64,000 nt of DNA from Streptomyces sp. NBC_00390 (GCF_036057275.1 NZ_CP107945.1:744001-808000), one strand, 5' to 3'. Counted from the first letter of the stretch, positions 7,363-16,670 are shown. A program made the numbers and translations. Notes: generated by a model not told the origin, from the sequence alone.

Positions 7363-8358
7363 GTGAGATCAGCCCGCTTGATCAACTCTCTCAGAGCCAT
7401 GGCTGCGGCCGGGGCGATGATGCTGGTGTCCGGGCCCGCGGTCGCGGCCGAACCGGAGCCCGCCGGCCCCTCGCCACGGACGGAGGTGACGATTTCTTCC
7501 GTCGACCTCGACGGCCCGGCCATTTCGTCGGTGAAGGTGACCGTCAGGAATGCAGCCCCGCACCGCCTGCGCTCGCTCAAGGTGTCCCTGCACGGACCGA
7601 CAGGATGGGCGGTCCAGCCGCCCGTCCGCAGTGTGCCGGGATCGCTCGCGGCGGGTGCGTCCGCGGATGCCGCCTTCCGGATCCAAGTACCCGAGAAGCG
7701 GGCCGGTTTCACGGTACGGACCTTCACGGCGACGGCTGAGTACCGGGGCGGGGACGGGCTCGGATCGGCGACCGGCACGAGGTCCGAGCGCACGGGCACC
7801 CCGCAGCCGAGCCTGGCCGCTGCGTACAACAGCGTGGCCATCACGGACGAGAGCAACACGAAGCCCGGCAACTACGACGGGGAAGGCAACAGTTTCTCCG
7901 CGCAGAAGCTCGCCGACGTCGGGCTGACCCGCAAGGCCGCTGTGAGCGCCCTCGGCGCCGAGCTGACCTGGCCGGACGTGCCGGCCGGCAGCAAGGACAA
8001 CGTGTCGAGCGCCGGCCAGGCGATCACGCTGGCAGGCAAGGGCAGCAAGCTGGTGTTCCTCGGTTCGGGCGTGACCAGCGGGGCCGTCGGCAGCGCCGCG
8101 GTGCACTACACCGACGGTACGACCACCTCGGGCTCGTTCGGATTCCCCAACTGGTCGTTCCACTCGGTGACCGCGCACGGTGCCACGCTGGTGAAGTCGA
8201 CCAACGGCCGCAACCGGCCGGACGGCTACGGGAACGCCGGGATCGACTACAACATCTTCGCCAACTCGATCCCGATCGACGCGTCGAAGACCGTCGAGCT
8301 GGTGGTCCTGCCGGCCAACGGCAACATCCATGTGTTCGACATGGCGATCGCTCCCTGA
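7363..8358 (+). CDS. Secreted NEW3-type domain protein
   Basis: A 331-residue protein starting at GTG 7363 behind AAGGAG. A Sec signal peptide covers residues ~1-28 (cleavage near AVA-AEP). Residues ~40-130 (VTISSVDLDGPAISSVKVTV and onward) look like the NEW3/CARDB-like fold found on alpha-galactosidase-associated proteins. Residues ~150-331 (SLAAAYNSVAITDESNTKPG, LTWPDVPAGSKDNVSSAGQ) are the beta-sandwich commonly fused to the C-termini of Streptomyces glycosidases. No catalytic motif is seen, so it is probably a carbohydrate-binding accessory protein. It lies 37 bp after the GH109-like gene, in one operon. Confidence 0.72.
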   Translation: MRSARLINSLRAMAAAGAMMLVSGPAVAAEPEPAGPSPRTEVTISSVDLDGPAISSVKVTVRNAAPHRLRSLKVSLHGPTGWAVQPPVRSVPGSLAAGASADAAFRIQVPEKRAGFTVRTFTATAEYRGGDGLGSATGTRSERTGTPQPSLAAAYNSVAITDESNTKPGNYDGEGNSFSAQKLADVGLTRKAAVSALGAELTWPDVPAGSKDNVSSAGQAITLAGKGSKLVFLGSGVTSGAVGSAAVHYTDGTTTSGSFGFPNWSFHSVTAHGATLVKSTNGRNRPDGYGNAGIDYNIFANSIPIDASKTVELVVLPANGNIHVFDMAIAP

Positions 8359-8383
8359 CGCGGGCTGCGACACCGTCGGCCGA

Positions 8384-8414
8384 GAGGTGCTCCGCGGATC
8401 CCGCGGGGCACCTC
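8384..8414. terminator. Bidirectional hairpin between convergent genes
   Basis: A 14-bp stem (8384-8397 with 8401-8414, one G-T pair) closes an ATC loop. It sits between the stop of the NEW3-type gene and the stop of deoR, and it overlaps the last bases of deoR, so it can serve both. Confidence 0.75.
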
Positions 8415-9213
8415 AGACGGCGACCACCTTGATTCCGGCATCGGTGAGACGGGCGGTCATGGCGGCGGGGATGCCCGAATCGGTGACGACGACATCGATG
8501 CTGTCCAGTCCGCAGATCCTGGCGAACGCCCGCCTGCCCATCTTGGACGAGTCGGTGACCACGATCACCCGCTGGGCGCGCTGGGCGAACAGCCGGCTGA
8601 TGCTCGCCTCGTCCTCGTGATGGGTCATCACCCCCAGGTGCGGGTCCATCCCGTCGACACCGAGGACGGCGACGTCCAGGACGACTTCGTTCAGCACGCC
8701 GACGGTCAGGGGGCCGACCAGCTCGTAGGACTGCGGGCGGGCCACTCCCCCGGTGACCACGATCTTGATCTGCGGACGGACCGCGAGCTCACCCGCGATG
8801 TTGAGGGCGTTGGTGACGACCGTGAGGGCCGGGGCGGCGAGGTGGTCGGGAGCGTCCCGCCGACTGCCGCCGACCCGCAGCGCCACTGCCCGCGCCACCT
8901 CTGTCGTGGTCGTGCCCCCGTTGAGGCCCACGACCTCTCCGGAACCGATGAGTTCGGCGGCTGCTGCGGCGATCCGCTGCTTCTCGGACGCGTGCCGGGC
9001 GGACTTGTAGCGCAACGGCAGTTCGTAGGAGACACCGTGGGCGATCGCTCCGCCCCGGGTTCGTACGAGCATCTGCTGCTCGGCCAGCTCGTCGAGATCC
9101 CGGCGGATGGTGGCGGGCGAGACCTCCAGTGCCGTCGCCGCCTCCTCGACGTCCAGCCTGCCTTCGGCGGCCAGCAGCTCCAGCAGGGCACTCCACCGCT
9201 CATGCTTGGACAT
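8413..9213 (-). CDS. DeoR/AgaR-family transcriptional regulator
   Basis: A 266-residue DeoR-family protein. An N-terminal helix-turn-helix spans ~6-60 (LEVSPATIRRDLDELAEQQM, RTRGGA). The DeoR sugar-phosphate sensor domain follows, with GEVVGLNGGTTTTEVAR and VVTNALNIAGELA, and the C-terminal VTDSSKMGRRAFARI block. Members usually repress sugar or amino-sugar genes and are released by a sugar phosphate. ATG 9213 was chosen over an upstream GTG because GGGAG lies 7 bp before it. It is divergent from the SIS gene, and both neighbouring promoter regions carry the same tandem repeats. Confidence 0.9.
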   Translation of the reverse strand: MSKHERWSALLELLAAEGRLDVEEAATALEVSPATIRRDLDELAEQQMLVRTRGGAIAHGVSYELPLRYKSARHASEKQRIAAAAAELIGSGEVVGLNGGTTTTEVARAVALRVGGSRRDAPDHLAAPALTVVTNALNIAGELAVRPQIKIVVTGGVARPQSYELVGPLTVGVLNEVVLDVAVLGVDGMDPHLGVMTHHEDEASISRLFAQRAQRVIVVTDSSKMGRRAFARICGLDSIDVVVTDSGIPAAMTARLTDAGIKVVAV

Positions 9214-9269
9214 CCGTCGGCTCCCTTTCACTGCCTGTTCCTGCACTCAGAATCTTCGCACATGGTTGA

Positions 9270-9289
9270 TGCTTGTAACTGCTCGAAAT
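9270..9289. promoter_or_regulatory. Tandem 10-bp repeat, candidate DeoR-type operator 2
   Basis: TGCTTGTAAC (9270-9279) is directly followed by TGCTCGAAAT (9280-9289) in the deoR-SIS intergenic region. It is the same pattern as at 5794-5813 (consensus TGCTYRWWWY), suggesting autoregulation and control of both transcription units by the DeoR protein. Confidence 0.5.
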
Positions 9290-9387
9290 ATCGGGAGACT
9301 AATCAGATACATGCATGGGGTGCGGCTCAGTCGCCGCGCTGGCCCCGTGCCTGTTCGGTGAAGCACTCTCCGAAGGAGTCCCGTCCC

Positions 9388-10338
9388 ATGTCCACCACGG
9401 CTTCCTCCCGCACGTCGGCCGAGATCGACTCCCAGCCCTCCACATGGCGGCAGGCGGCGGCATCGGTCGCCCGGCACTCGGCCGCGCTGCCCCGCCGGGG
9501 CGAACGGGTCGCCGTGATCGGCTGCGGCACGTCATGGTTCATGGCGCAGTCGTACGCGACACTGCGCGAGAGCGGCGGCCACGGCGAGACGGACGCCTTC
9601 GCCGCTTCGGAGTTCCCGCACCCTCGCACGTACGACCGCATCCTGGCGATCTCCCGATCCGGTACGACGACCGAAGTCCTGGACCTGCTCCGGCTGGTGA
9701 AGGGAACGACGCCGACCAGCGCGATCACCGCGGACCCGGCGACGCCGGTCATGCGGGCGGCCGACTCCGTGGCCGTTCTCGACTTCGCCGACGAGGAGTC
9801 GGTGGTGCAGACCCGGTTCGCCACCACCACCCTCGCGCTCCTGCGCGCGCACCTGGAGGCGGAGGGCGCGCTGCCGTCAGGGATCCGCACGGTCGAGCGG
9901 GCGGCAAAGGACGCGGAATCGGCCGTGCCGGCCCCCTTGGACGCCCGTGTGTGCGGGGCCGAACAGTTCACGTTCCTGGGGACCGGCTGGACGTACGGAC
10001 TCGCGCTCGAAGCAGGTCTGAAGATGCGCGAGGCCGCCGGGGCGTGGACCGAGGCATACCCGGCGATGGAGTACCGCCACGGACCGATCAGCATCACGGC
10101 CCCGGGCCGCGTGGCATGGGTGTTCGGCTCCGTGCCGGAGGGCCTGGCGGACGACGTCGGTCGCGTGGGCGGCACCCTGGTCGCCGGGTCCCGTCCCGTC
10201 GACGGCGATCTGGACCCGCTGGCGGACCTCGTCCGGGCCCAGCGTCTCGCGGTCGCACGCGCAGAGGCCCAGGGCCACGATCCCGACCGGCCGCGCAACC
10301 TCACCCGGTCCGTCGTTCTCGGGAACGGCCATGAGTGA
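9388..10338 (+). CDS. SIS-domain sugar isomerase/deaminase-like protein
   Basis: A 316-residue protein with two SIS domains, as in the isomerase half of glucosamine-6-phosphate synthase and in AgaS. Signature segments are VAVIGCGTSWFMAQSYA, LAISRSGTTTEVLDLL, FLGTGWTYGLALEAGLKMREA and EAYPAMEYRHGP. Such proteins bind phosphorylated (amino)sugars. The pairing with a divergent AgaR-like DeoR regulator and the upstream GH109-like enzyme suggests processing of N-acetylgalactosamine-type phosphates, perhaps deamination and isomerisation as by AgaS. The ATG at 9388 follows GAAGGAG. The substrate is inferred. Confidence 0.82.
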   Translation: MSTTASSRTSAEIDSQPSTWRQAAASVARHSAALPRRGERVAVIGCGTSWFMAQSYATLRESGGHGETDAFAASEFPHPRTYDRILAISRSGTTTEVLDLLRLVKGTTPTSAITADPATPVMRAADSVAVLDFADEESVVQTRFATTTLALLRAHLEAEGALPSGIRTVERAAKDAESAVPAPLDARVCGAEQFTFLGTGWTYGLALEAGLKMREAAGAWTEAYPAMEYRHGPISITAPGRVAWVFGSVPEGLADDVGRVGGTLVAGSRPVDGDLDPLADLVRAQRLAVARAEAQGHDPDRPRNLTRSVVLGNGHE

Positions 10339-10359
10339 GGCCTGTGTCCGAGCGAGCTC

Positions 10360-12783
10360 TCATTGCAGCGGCAGGGGCTGCTCGGACCAGACGGTCTTGC
10401 CCTCCCTCGTGTAGCGGCTGCCCCATCGGTGGGAGAGCTGGGCCACCAGATACAGGCCTCGGCCCCCCTCTTCCGAGGACCGGGCGCGGCGCATTCTGGG
10501 CTGCGAGTTGCTGGGGTCGGACACTTCGCACGTCAGCGCGCCCGCACGGATCAGGCGCAGCCGGACAGGCCCGCCGGCGTAGCGGATCGCGTTGGTGACC
10601 AGTTCACTGGCGATCAGTTCGGTGGTGAAGGCGAGCTCGTCCAGGTCCCACACGGACAGCTGCCGGGTGACCAGGTGGCGGGCGTCACTGACGACGACGG
10701 GGTCGGCGTCGAGCTGCCAGGTCACGATGGAGTCCTCCGTGATGAGCCGGGTGCGGGCGAGCAGCAGTGTGACGTCGTCCGCGAGGCGTCCCGGCGGCAG
10801 GTCGGCGACGACATCGTGCCGGGCCTCCCGCAGCGGCCGGCCGAGAACGTCGGCACGCAGCAGACGGTCGGCCAGTCCCCGCATGCCCTCGTCGATGTCG
10901 CCCTCGTCGCGTTCGATCAGCCCATCCGTGTACAGGGCCATCACGCTTCCGGGCGGGAGCTCCGCCTCGGACATCTCGAAGGGCCAGCCGCCCACGCCGA
11001 GCGGCGGCCCGGGGCTGAGCTCGACGTAGCGCACCGTGCCGTTCGGGACCACGACCGCGGGCGGCGGATGCCCGGCGCTCGCCATGACGCACAGCCGTGT
11101 CACCGGGTCGTACACGGCGTACAGACAGGTGGCGGCCACCGGCCCGATGTACTCGGCGATCTGGGCCGCGCCTTCATCGGAGACGACCCCCTCGGCCTCG
11201 GCGGTGAGCTGGAGGATCAGGTCGTCGAGATGGACGAGGAGTTCGGCGGGCTCCAGCTCCAGATCGGCCAGCGCGCGTACGGCGCTGCGCAGGCGGCCCA
11301 TCATGGCGGTGGCGTGCAGTCCGTGGCCCGCGACGTCGCCGACGACCAGGGCGACCCGGGCGGAGGACAGCGGAAAGACGTCGAACCAGTCCCCACCGAC
11401 GCCGCTCGCCGCGTCGGTGGGCAGATACACGCTGGCGGCCTCCACGGCCGGTGTGTCGGTCGTCGCCGGTGGCAGGAGGCTGCGCTGCAGGGCCACTGCG
11501 GTGAGGCGCTCGCGTGTGTAGCGGCGGCCGTTGTCGACGGCAAGAGCGGCGCGGGTGGCGATCTCCTCGAGAAGGCTCAGGTCGTGCCGGTCCAGCGGGG
11601 GACGCTTCCCGGTGCGCCACACCGTGACCTGGCCGAGCAGGGTGCCCCGGGCTGTCATCGGCACGATCATCGCCGAGTGGGCGGCCGGGACGCCCTCGCT
11701 CCAGCGTGGCGGCTGTCCTCCCGCGGACGGTGCGTCATTGCCCGTGACCAGGGTTCCCCTGCCCTCCCGCGCGCGGAGGGGAGCGTTCTGCGCGGAGTGG
11801 ATCACGCCGGTCCGCAGCCCGTCGGCCGCATGCCCGGCCACGGCTGTGCGGCGCAGCACCAGCGGACGGGACCGGACGGCGGCCGGTTCGCTGCCGCTGA
11901 ACACCTCTTCCGCGAGATCCACCGCCACGCAGTCCCCCAGCGCCGGCGCCAGTACGGCGGCCAGATCCTCGCTCCCGCGGGTGAGGGACAGGGAGCCGCT
12001 CAGTACGGCGGTGGCCCGGTGCAGCAGATCGAGCCGGGCCCGGGCCCTTTCGTGGTCGGTGACATCGTTGAAGACCGCGGCGACCCCCATGAGCTGCCCG
12101 CTGGGCCCCTGCAGCCGGAAGGCCGAGAGCGCCATGACACGGCCCGCTCCGGGATCGTCGAGGGTGCGCGCCGTGGCATTGAACCCCACCAGCGGTTCGC
12201 CGCTGGTCAGCACCTCCTGAAGCTTCTCGTCGATGGTCCGGGCGTCCTCCGCCCGGAGAAAGTCCGCCAGGCGCCGGCCCCTCAGGTCGTCGGGGACCCC
12301 GGTGTAGGGCAGGAGCTGGGTGTTGGTCCGCAGCAGCCGCAGGTGCTCGTCGAAGACGGCCAGACCGATGCGTCCCTGGAGGAACAGCTCCTGGGTGAAG
12401 GCAAGATCCTGCCGCCACTTGCTGTCCTGCTCGGCGGGGGCACCGAGCAGGAGAAACCGCGCCCGGTGCTCCCCGGCGGATGCGTGCAGCGGGATCACGC
12501 GGAAGGTGACCTCGAGGCAGTCCCCGGATCCGCGCCGCAGGGCTGCCGTGCCGTCCCAGACCTCCTCCGGCGGCCCCGTGCGCTGTGCGAGGACCGCTCC
12601 CCAGGTGCTCGGCTCCGCGAGGAGGTCACGGACCGGACGGCCGCACACCTCGCTGCCGGGCCGCTGCAGGAGCCTCTCGGCGGCCGCCGTCCAGGCCACG
12701 ACCGTTCCCGCGCCGTCCAGCAGTGATGCAGCCGTGTGGGCAGCGTCGAAGGGGTAGTCGTGATCGCTCTCGGTGGCGCACAT
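10360..12783 (-). CDS. PAS-PAS-GAF-SpoIIE phosphatase with C-terminal anti-sigma-type ATPase domain
   Basis: An 807-residue multidomain regulator. It has PAS-like domains at ~16-115 and ~130-240, GAF at ~255-410, and a PP2C/SpoIIE phosphatase at ~440-645 with the metal motifs GVGGDWFD, VGDVAGHG, MALYTDGL and LADDVTLLLAR. A HATPase_c domain like RsbW/SpoIIAB follows at ~670-800 (AFTTELIASELVTNAIRYA). Such proteins dephosphorylate anti-anti-sigma factors and may also phosphorylate or bind partners through the kinase-like domain. It is one of four relatives in 25 kb (see 21205, 23661, 33818). No membrane segment is visible, so it is cytosolic. Confidence 0.9.
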   Translation of the reverse strand: MCATESDHDYPFDAAHTAASLLDGAGTVVAWTAAAERLLQRPGSEVCGRPVRDLLAEPSTWGAVLAQRTGPPEEVWDGTAALRRGSGDCLEVTFRVIPLHASAGEHRARFLLLGAPAEQDSKWRQDLAFTQELFLQGRIGLAVFDEHLRLLRTNTQLLPYTGVPDDLRGRRLADFLRAEDARTIDEKLQEVLTSGEPLVGFNATARTLDDPGAGRVMALSAFRLQGPSGQLMGVAAVFNDVTDHERARARLDLLHRATAVLSGSLSLTRGSEDLAAVLAPALGDCVAVDLAEEVFSGSEPAAVRSRPLVLRRTAVAGHAADGLRTGVIHSAQNAPLRAREGRGTLVTGNDAPSAGGQPPRWSEGVPAAHSAMIVPMTARGTLLGQVTVWRTGKRPPLDRHDLSLLEEIATRAALAVDNGRRYTRERLTAVALQRSLLPPATTDTPAVEAASVYLPTDAASGVGGDWFDVFPLSSARVALVVGDVAGHGLHATAMMGRLRSAVRALADLELEPAELLVHLDDLILQLTAEAEGVVSDEGAAQIAEYIGPVAATCLYAVYDPVTRLCVMASAGHPPPAVVVPNGTVRYVELSPGPPLGVGGWPFEMSEAELPPGSVMALYTDGLIERDEGDIDEGMRGLADRLLRADVLGRPLREARHDVVADLPPGRLADDVTLLLARTRLITEDSIVTWQLDADPVVVSDARHLVTRQLSVWDLDELAFTTELIASELVTNAIRYAGGPVRLRLIRAGALTCEVSDPSNSQPRMRRARSSEEGGRGLYLVAQLSHRWGSRYTREGKTVWSEQPLPLQ

Positions 12784-12858
12784 GGCACATCCCGTCGGCT
12801 GTCCTGGCCGTTCTCATCATCCTCCATGCCGGGGACGCGGACCGGACTCAGCGCGCAG

Positions 12859-13383
12859 CTACTGCTTCGCTTCGTCCTCCGCCTTGCCCTTGGCCCGCCT
12901 GCCGATGACGGCGGCCGCGGCGAGGGCGCTCGCCGCGAAGGCCGTCGCGATCATCCACGGCTGGTCGAAGCGGTGGGAGGTGGCGTGGTCGAGCGAGTAG
13001 CGTCCGGGGCCGGCGACGGCGATGGCCGCGGCCGTGAAACCCAGGAACGCCGGGTACTCGAAGCCGCCGTCCTGGTTGAAGAATCCCGCGGGCGCATGCA
13101 CGGAGACGGCCCCTGCCATGTTGCCCGCGGCTGCGGCACCGGCGGCCGGGGTGGCAAGACCGAGGGCGAGCAGCGCGCCGCCGCCCGTCTCACAAAGCCC
13201 GGAAAGGACGGCACTCGGCCTGCCGGGACGGAATCCCATGGCCTCCATGCCCTGCGCCGTCCCCTCGAGACCGGGGCCCCCGAACCAGCCGAAGAGCTTC
13301 TGGGTGCCGTGCGCGGCCAGTACCGCGCCGGTGCCGATACGCAGCGCGAGCAGACCGAGATCGCGTCGGACGAGGGATCCCAT
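12859..13383 (-). CDS. DoxX family membrane protein
   Basis: A 174-residue DoxX-family protein. It has the family start LGLLALRIGTGAVLAAHGTQKLFGWFGG, a second segment GLCETGGGALLALGLATPAAG, and two more hydrophobic segments near residues 85-110 and 145-165, followed by a Lys/Glu-rich tail. DoxX proteins are four-helix membrane proteins linked loosely to redox or respiratory functions. ATG 13383 is preceded by AGGAGA. Its own exact role is unknown. Confidence 0.85.
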   Translation of the reverse strand: MGSLVRRDLGLLALRIGTGAVLAAHGTQKLFGWFGGPGLEGTAQGMEAMGFRPGRPSAVLSGLCETGGGALLALGLATPAAGAAAAGNMAGAVSVHAPAGFFNQDGGFEYPAFLGFTAAAIAVAGPGRYSLDHATSHRFDQPWMIATAFAASALAAAAVIGRRAKGKAEDEAKQ

Positions 13384-13565
13384 GGCTTCTCCTGCTTCCT
13401 GGGGGGGTGGCGTCGCGATCCACTCTCGTCCGGGCCGGGGCGGGGACCGGTGTGTTGCTGAGCCGTACGGGTGAGGCAGGGGGCGCTGGCATGGCCGGAT
13501 GTGTGCGGTAGATTTTGCGCGCCCTTGACCAGCAAGATCTTTTCGATACGGAGACGTGCCCCTCA

Positions 13566-13988
13566 ATGAGCGACATAGTCAGTGGACTTGGCCGCGCCGG
13601 CGCGTACGGCGCCCTCGGTGTGGTCCTCCTCATCCTCGGCATCGTGCTTGTCGACCTGCTCACCCCCGGGAAGCTCGGGCGGCAGATCTGGGAGGAGCGC
13701 AACCGCAACGCGGCGGTGCTGCTGAGCTCGGCGCTCCTCGGCATCGGGGGGATCGTCTTCACCTCGATCTGGACGACGTACGACAGCTTCGCCAAGGGGC
13801 TTGTCTCCACCGCCGCGTTCGGTGTCCTGGGCCTGGTGATGATGGCGGTGGCGTTCCTGATCCTCGATCTGGTCACTCCGGGCAAACTCGGTGCCACGCT
13901 GGTCGAGACCGAGCCGCACCCGGCGGTGTGGGTGACCGCCTCCTGCAACCTCGCGGTGTCCGCGATCGTCTCGGCCTGCATCGCCTGA
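13566..13988 (+). CDS. DUF350 family membrane protein
   Basis: A 140-residue protein with four predicted membrane helices (~12-32, 47-68, 80-101, 120-138). The DUF350 pattern VDLLTPGKLGRQIWEERNRN is repeated as LDLVTPGKLGATLVETEPHP, so the protein is an internal duplication of a two-helix unit, as is usual for the family. The function is unknown; DUF350 proteins sit near envelope or stress genes. It is divergent from doxX. Confidence 0.85.
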   Translation: MSDIVSGLGRAGAYGALGVVLLILGIVLVDLLTPGKLGRQIWEERNRNAAVLLSSALLGIGGIVFTSIWTTYDSFAKGLVSTAAFGVLGLVMMAVAFLILDLVTPGKLGATLVETEPHPAVWVTASCNLAVSAIVSACIA

Positions 13989-14074
13989 CGCCGTCACCGG
14001 AGGCGGGGCGCCGACCGGTTCGTGGCGACCGGGGGCCGCTCCCGGCGATATCCGGACAGCGCCCCCGGGAGACG

Positions 14075-14531
14075 TCAGCCGGTGCCGAAGAGCGGTCCGG
14101 TGACGGTGAGTCCGAGTTCGTCGCCGGTCAGGCTGAAGAACGCGAGCAGCATCAGCGCGGCGCCGCCCCGTGACACGTCCTTCAGGAACGCCGTCTGCTC
14201 CGTCCGGCGCGCCCGGGGCTCGGTGTCCTTCCAGAACAGGACGACGGCCGGCAGCAGGGCTCCGAGGTCGGGCCGGACGGCCGAGCAGCACGCTCGGCCG
14301 TCCGGCCAGGAGCACCACTTCGCGGAAGAGGGTCGCCGGCACCGGGGCGGGCAGGCCGCGGGAGGCCGCGTACCCGGCCATGGCCTTGGTCTGCGCGAAG
14401 TGGGCAACGCCTGAGCTCAGGAAGAGCAGCACGAACAGGATGCGTCCGATCAGCGCCAGGACGTCCGTCGAGACCTCCGGAAAATCGGCGTGAATGAATC
14501 GCTCGGATTCTCCCCCATTCAACCGCTTCAC
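14075..14531 (-). pseudogene. doxX-like gene broken by a frameshift
   Basis: The N-terminal half (VLALIGRILFVLLFLSSGVA, then HFAQTKAMAGYAASRGLPAP and ATLFREVVLLAG) reads in one minus-strand frame from 14531 to about 14276. The rest (PDLGALLPAVVLFWKDTEP, QTAFLKDVSRGGAALMLL, DELGLTVTG) reads in the next frame to the stop at 14075. Compared with intact DoxX proteins, a short segment between AVVL and FWKDTEP also seems missing. A single-base change near 14270-14280 would join the frames. A sequencing error cannot be excluded for the shift, but the extra loss argues for real decay. Confidence 0.7.
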
Positions 14532-14840
14532 CCCGGAGTCCCGAAATCAGCCGCCCTCAGGGCCGCGCGGGGGTGACAAGGGTTTTCCCCGTATCGGCTT
14601 CATCTCGCCGTTCCCTACTGTCTGCCGCACCGGCAGATTCCGTACCCCACCTGGCCGATGTCAGGTGCATGTAAATCGGCATCCGCCGGTGACAGCCCTT
14701 GACCAGGGGCTGTCGCGCCGGCGGCGGCGCGCGGGCGGCCCCGGCCCAGGGGTACCGCGGTCGCACCCCCCACACCGCAACGCGGTTCACATCCCGCGCC
14801 GCCCGCCCGCGCTCCGCACCGTCATTGGAAAGGGAACACC
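14532..14840. other. Upstream region of the subtilase gene
   Basis: About 309 bp between the broken doxX and the protease. It holds an 8-bp inverted repeat GACAGCCC/GGGCTGTC at 14691-14714 that could be an operator or terminator. I see no further gene; the promoter of the protease must lie here. Confidence 0.4.
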
Positions 14841-16670
14841 TTGAAAGGTTCCAGACGGAGACTCATAGCCGTCGCGGCCGTGAGCGCCACGATCGCCGGC
14901 GCCGCCGCCACCTCCTCCGTGGCGCTTGCCGCCGGCCCGGCGGAGCCCTCCCCGAAGCCTGCCCCGGCTTCCCAGGCCATGACCAAGCTGCCGGCCGCGC
15001 CGGTCGAGAAGGTCATCGTCACCTACAAGTCCAAGGCCGCCGAGGCCAGTTCGAACGCCGCGGCCACATCCGACGCCGCGGACAAGGGCTCCGAGACGGG
15101 CGAGAACCTGTCCTTCGAGCGCCGTCTCGCCGGCGGTGCCGCCCTGGTCGACCTCGGCAAGGACGCGTCCAAGAAGGACGTCGCGGAGGTCATGGACGCC
15201 TTCCGCGCCGATCCGCAGGTCGCGTCCGTGGAGCCCGACATCCGCGCCTACGCGATGGCGGTCACCCCGAACGACACCGAGTACACCAAGCAGTGGGACC
15301 TGTTCGAGGCCACCGGTGGCATGAACGTCCCGGGCGCCTGGGACAAGACCACCGGCAGCGGTGTGACCGTCGCCGTCATCGACACCGGTTACGCCGCCCA
15401 CTCGGACCTGGCCACCAATGTCGTGTCCGGTTACGACTTCATCTCCACCTCGGCGGACGCCCGTGACGGCAACGGCCGTGACAGCAACGCCAAGGACGAG
15501 GGCGACTGGAACGCCACCGACGGCGAGTGCGGCACCGGCTCCAAGGCGGGCAACTCCTCCTGGCACGGCACGCACGTGGCGGGCACCATCGCGGCGACGG
15601 CCGGCAACAGCAAGGGCGTCGCGGGCATCGCGTACAACGCGAAGATCCAGCCCGTGCGGGTGCTCGGCAAGTGCGGCGGCTCCTCCGCCGACATCGCCGA
15701 CGCCATCACCTGGGCGTCCGGCGGCAGTGTCCCCGGCGTCCCCGCCAACGCGACCCCGGCGAAGGTCATCAACCTGAGCCTGGGCGGCGCCAGCGCCACC
15801 TGCCCGAGCGTCTACCAGAACGCCATCAACGGCGCAGTCTCCCGCGGCACCACCGTCGTGGTCGCCGCGGGCAACAGCAACGCCAACGCGTCCGGCTTCA
15901 CGCCCGCCAACTGCGCGAACATCATCAACGTGGCGTCCACCAGCCGCGAGGGCAACCGCTCGTTCTACTCCAACTTCGGCAGCATCGTGGATGTCGCCGC
16001 GCCCGGTGGCGAGACCCGTCGCGCCACCGACACGCCCGGCACCGTCACCACCCCCGAGAACGGCATCCTCTCCACGCTGAACTCGGGCACCACCACGCAG
16101 TCGGCCGAGAACTACAAGCCCTACCAGGGCACGTCGATGGCCGCGCCGCACATCGCGGGCCTCGCCGCACTGCTGGAGTCGGCCAAGCCGGCCCTGACCC
16201 CGGCCGACATCGAGTCCGCGATCAAGGCCAACGCCCGTGCGCTGCCGGGCACCTGCACCGGCGGCTGCGGCACCGGCATCGCCGACGCCACGAAGACCGT
16301 GAACGCCGTCACCGGGACCCCGGGCGGCGCCACGTTCACCAACTCGGCAGATGTCACGATCAACGACAACTCGACCGTGTCGTCGTCGATCGCCGTCACC
16401 GGCCGCACCGGGAACGCCCCCGCCGCCCTCAAGGTCGACGTGGACATCAAGCACACCTGGCGCGGCGACCTGGCCATCGACCTGATCGCCCCGGACGGCA
16501 CCGTGCGGAGCCTCAAGGCCTCCTCCGGCTCGGACAGCGCCGACAACGTCCTTGCGACGTACACCGTCGACGCCTCCAGCGAGGTCGCGAACGGCACCTG
16601 GAAGCTGCAGGTCCGCGATGTGGCCTCGGGTGACACCGGCTACATCGACTCCTGGAGTCTCACCTTCTGA
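14841..16670 (+). CDS. Secreted S8 subtilisin-like serine protease with P/proprotein-convertase domain
   Basis: A 609-residue exported protease that starts at TTG 14841 after GGAAAGGGAA. A Sec signal peptide covers ~1-31, then an I9-type propeptide (~55-140). The S8 domain has Asp181 (VAVIDTGY), His242 (HGTHVAGTI), oxyanion Asn345 (AAGNSN) and Ser432 (GTSMAAPHIAG). A C-terminal P domain (~500-609, DIKHTWRGDLAIDLIAPDGT) resembles that of kexin/aqualysin-type proteases. Cys230, Cys278, Cys321, Cys358, Cys257-type pairs and CTGGCGTG suggest disulfides. Its role is extracellular protein degradation or maturation. Confidence 0.93.
   Translation: MKGSRRRLIAVAAVSATIAGAAATSSVALAAGPAEPSPKPAPASQAMTKLPAAPVEKVIVTYKSKAAEASSNAAATSDAADKGSETGENLSFERRLAGGAALVDLGKDASKKDVAEVMDAFRADPQVASVEPDIRAYAMAVTPNDTEYTKQWDLFEATGGMNVPGAWDKTTGSGVTVAVIDTGYAAHSDLATNVVSGYDFISTSADARDGNGRDSNAKDEGDWNATDGECGTGSKAGNSSWHGTHVAGTIAATAGNSKGVAGIAYNAKIQPVRVLGKCGGSSADIADAITWASGGSVPGVPANATPAKVINLSLGGASATCPSVYQNAINGAVSRGTTVVVAAGNSNANASGFTPANCANIINVASTSREGNRSFYSNFGSIVDVAAPGGETRRATDTPGTVTTPENGILSTLNSGTTTQSAENYKPYQGTSMAAPHIAGLAALLESAKPALTPADIESAIKANARALPGTCTGGCGTGIADATKTVNAVTGTPGGATFTNSADVTINDNSTVSSSIAVTGRTGNAPAALKVDVDIKHTWRGDLAIDLIAPDGTVRSLKASSGSDSADNVLATYTVDASSEVANGTWKLQVRDVASGDTGYIDSWSLTF

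Noticed and set aside
5931..7871. 646-residue minus-strand open frame across the GH109-like and NEW3 genes
   Set aside because: It is antisense to two genes with recognised domains and signal peptides; the product is Val/Gly/Asp-rich with no domain.
10363..12726. 787-residue plus-strand open frame opposite the SpoIIE gene
   Set aside because: It mirrors the third codon positions of a gene with full PAS, GAF, SpoIIE and ATPase motifs; no domain in the antisense product.
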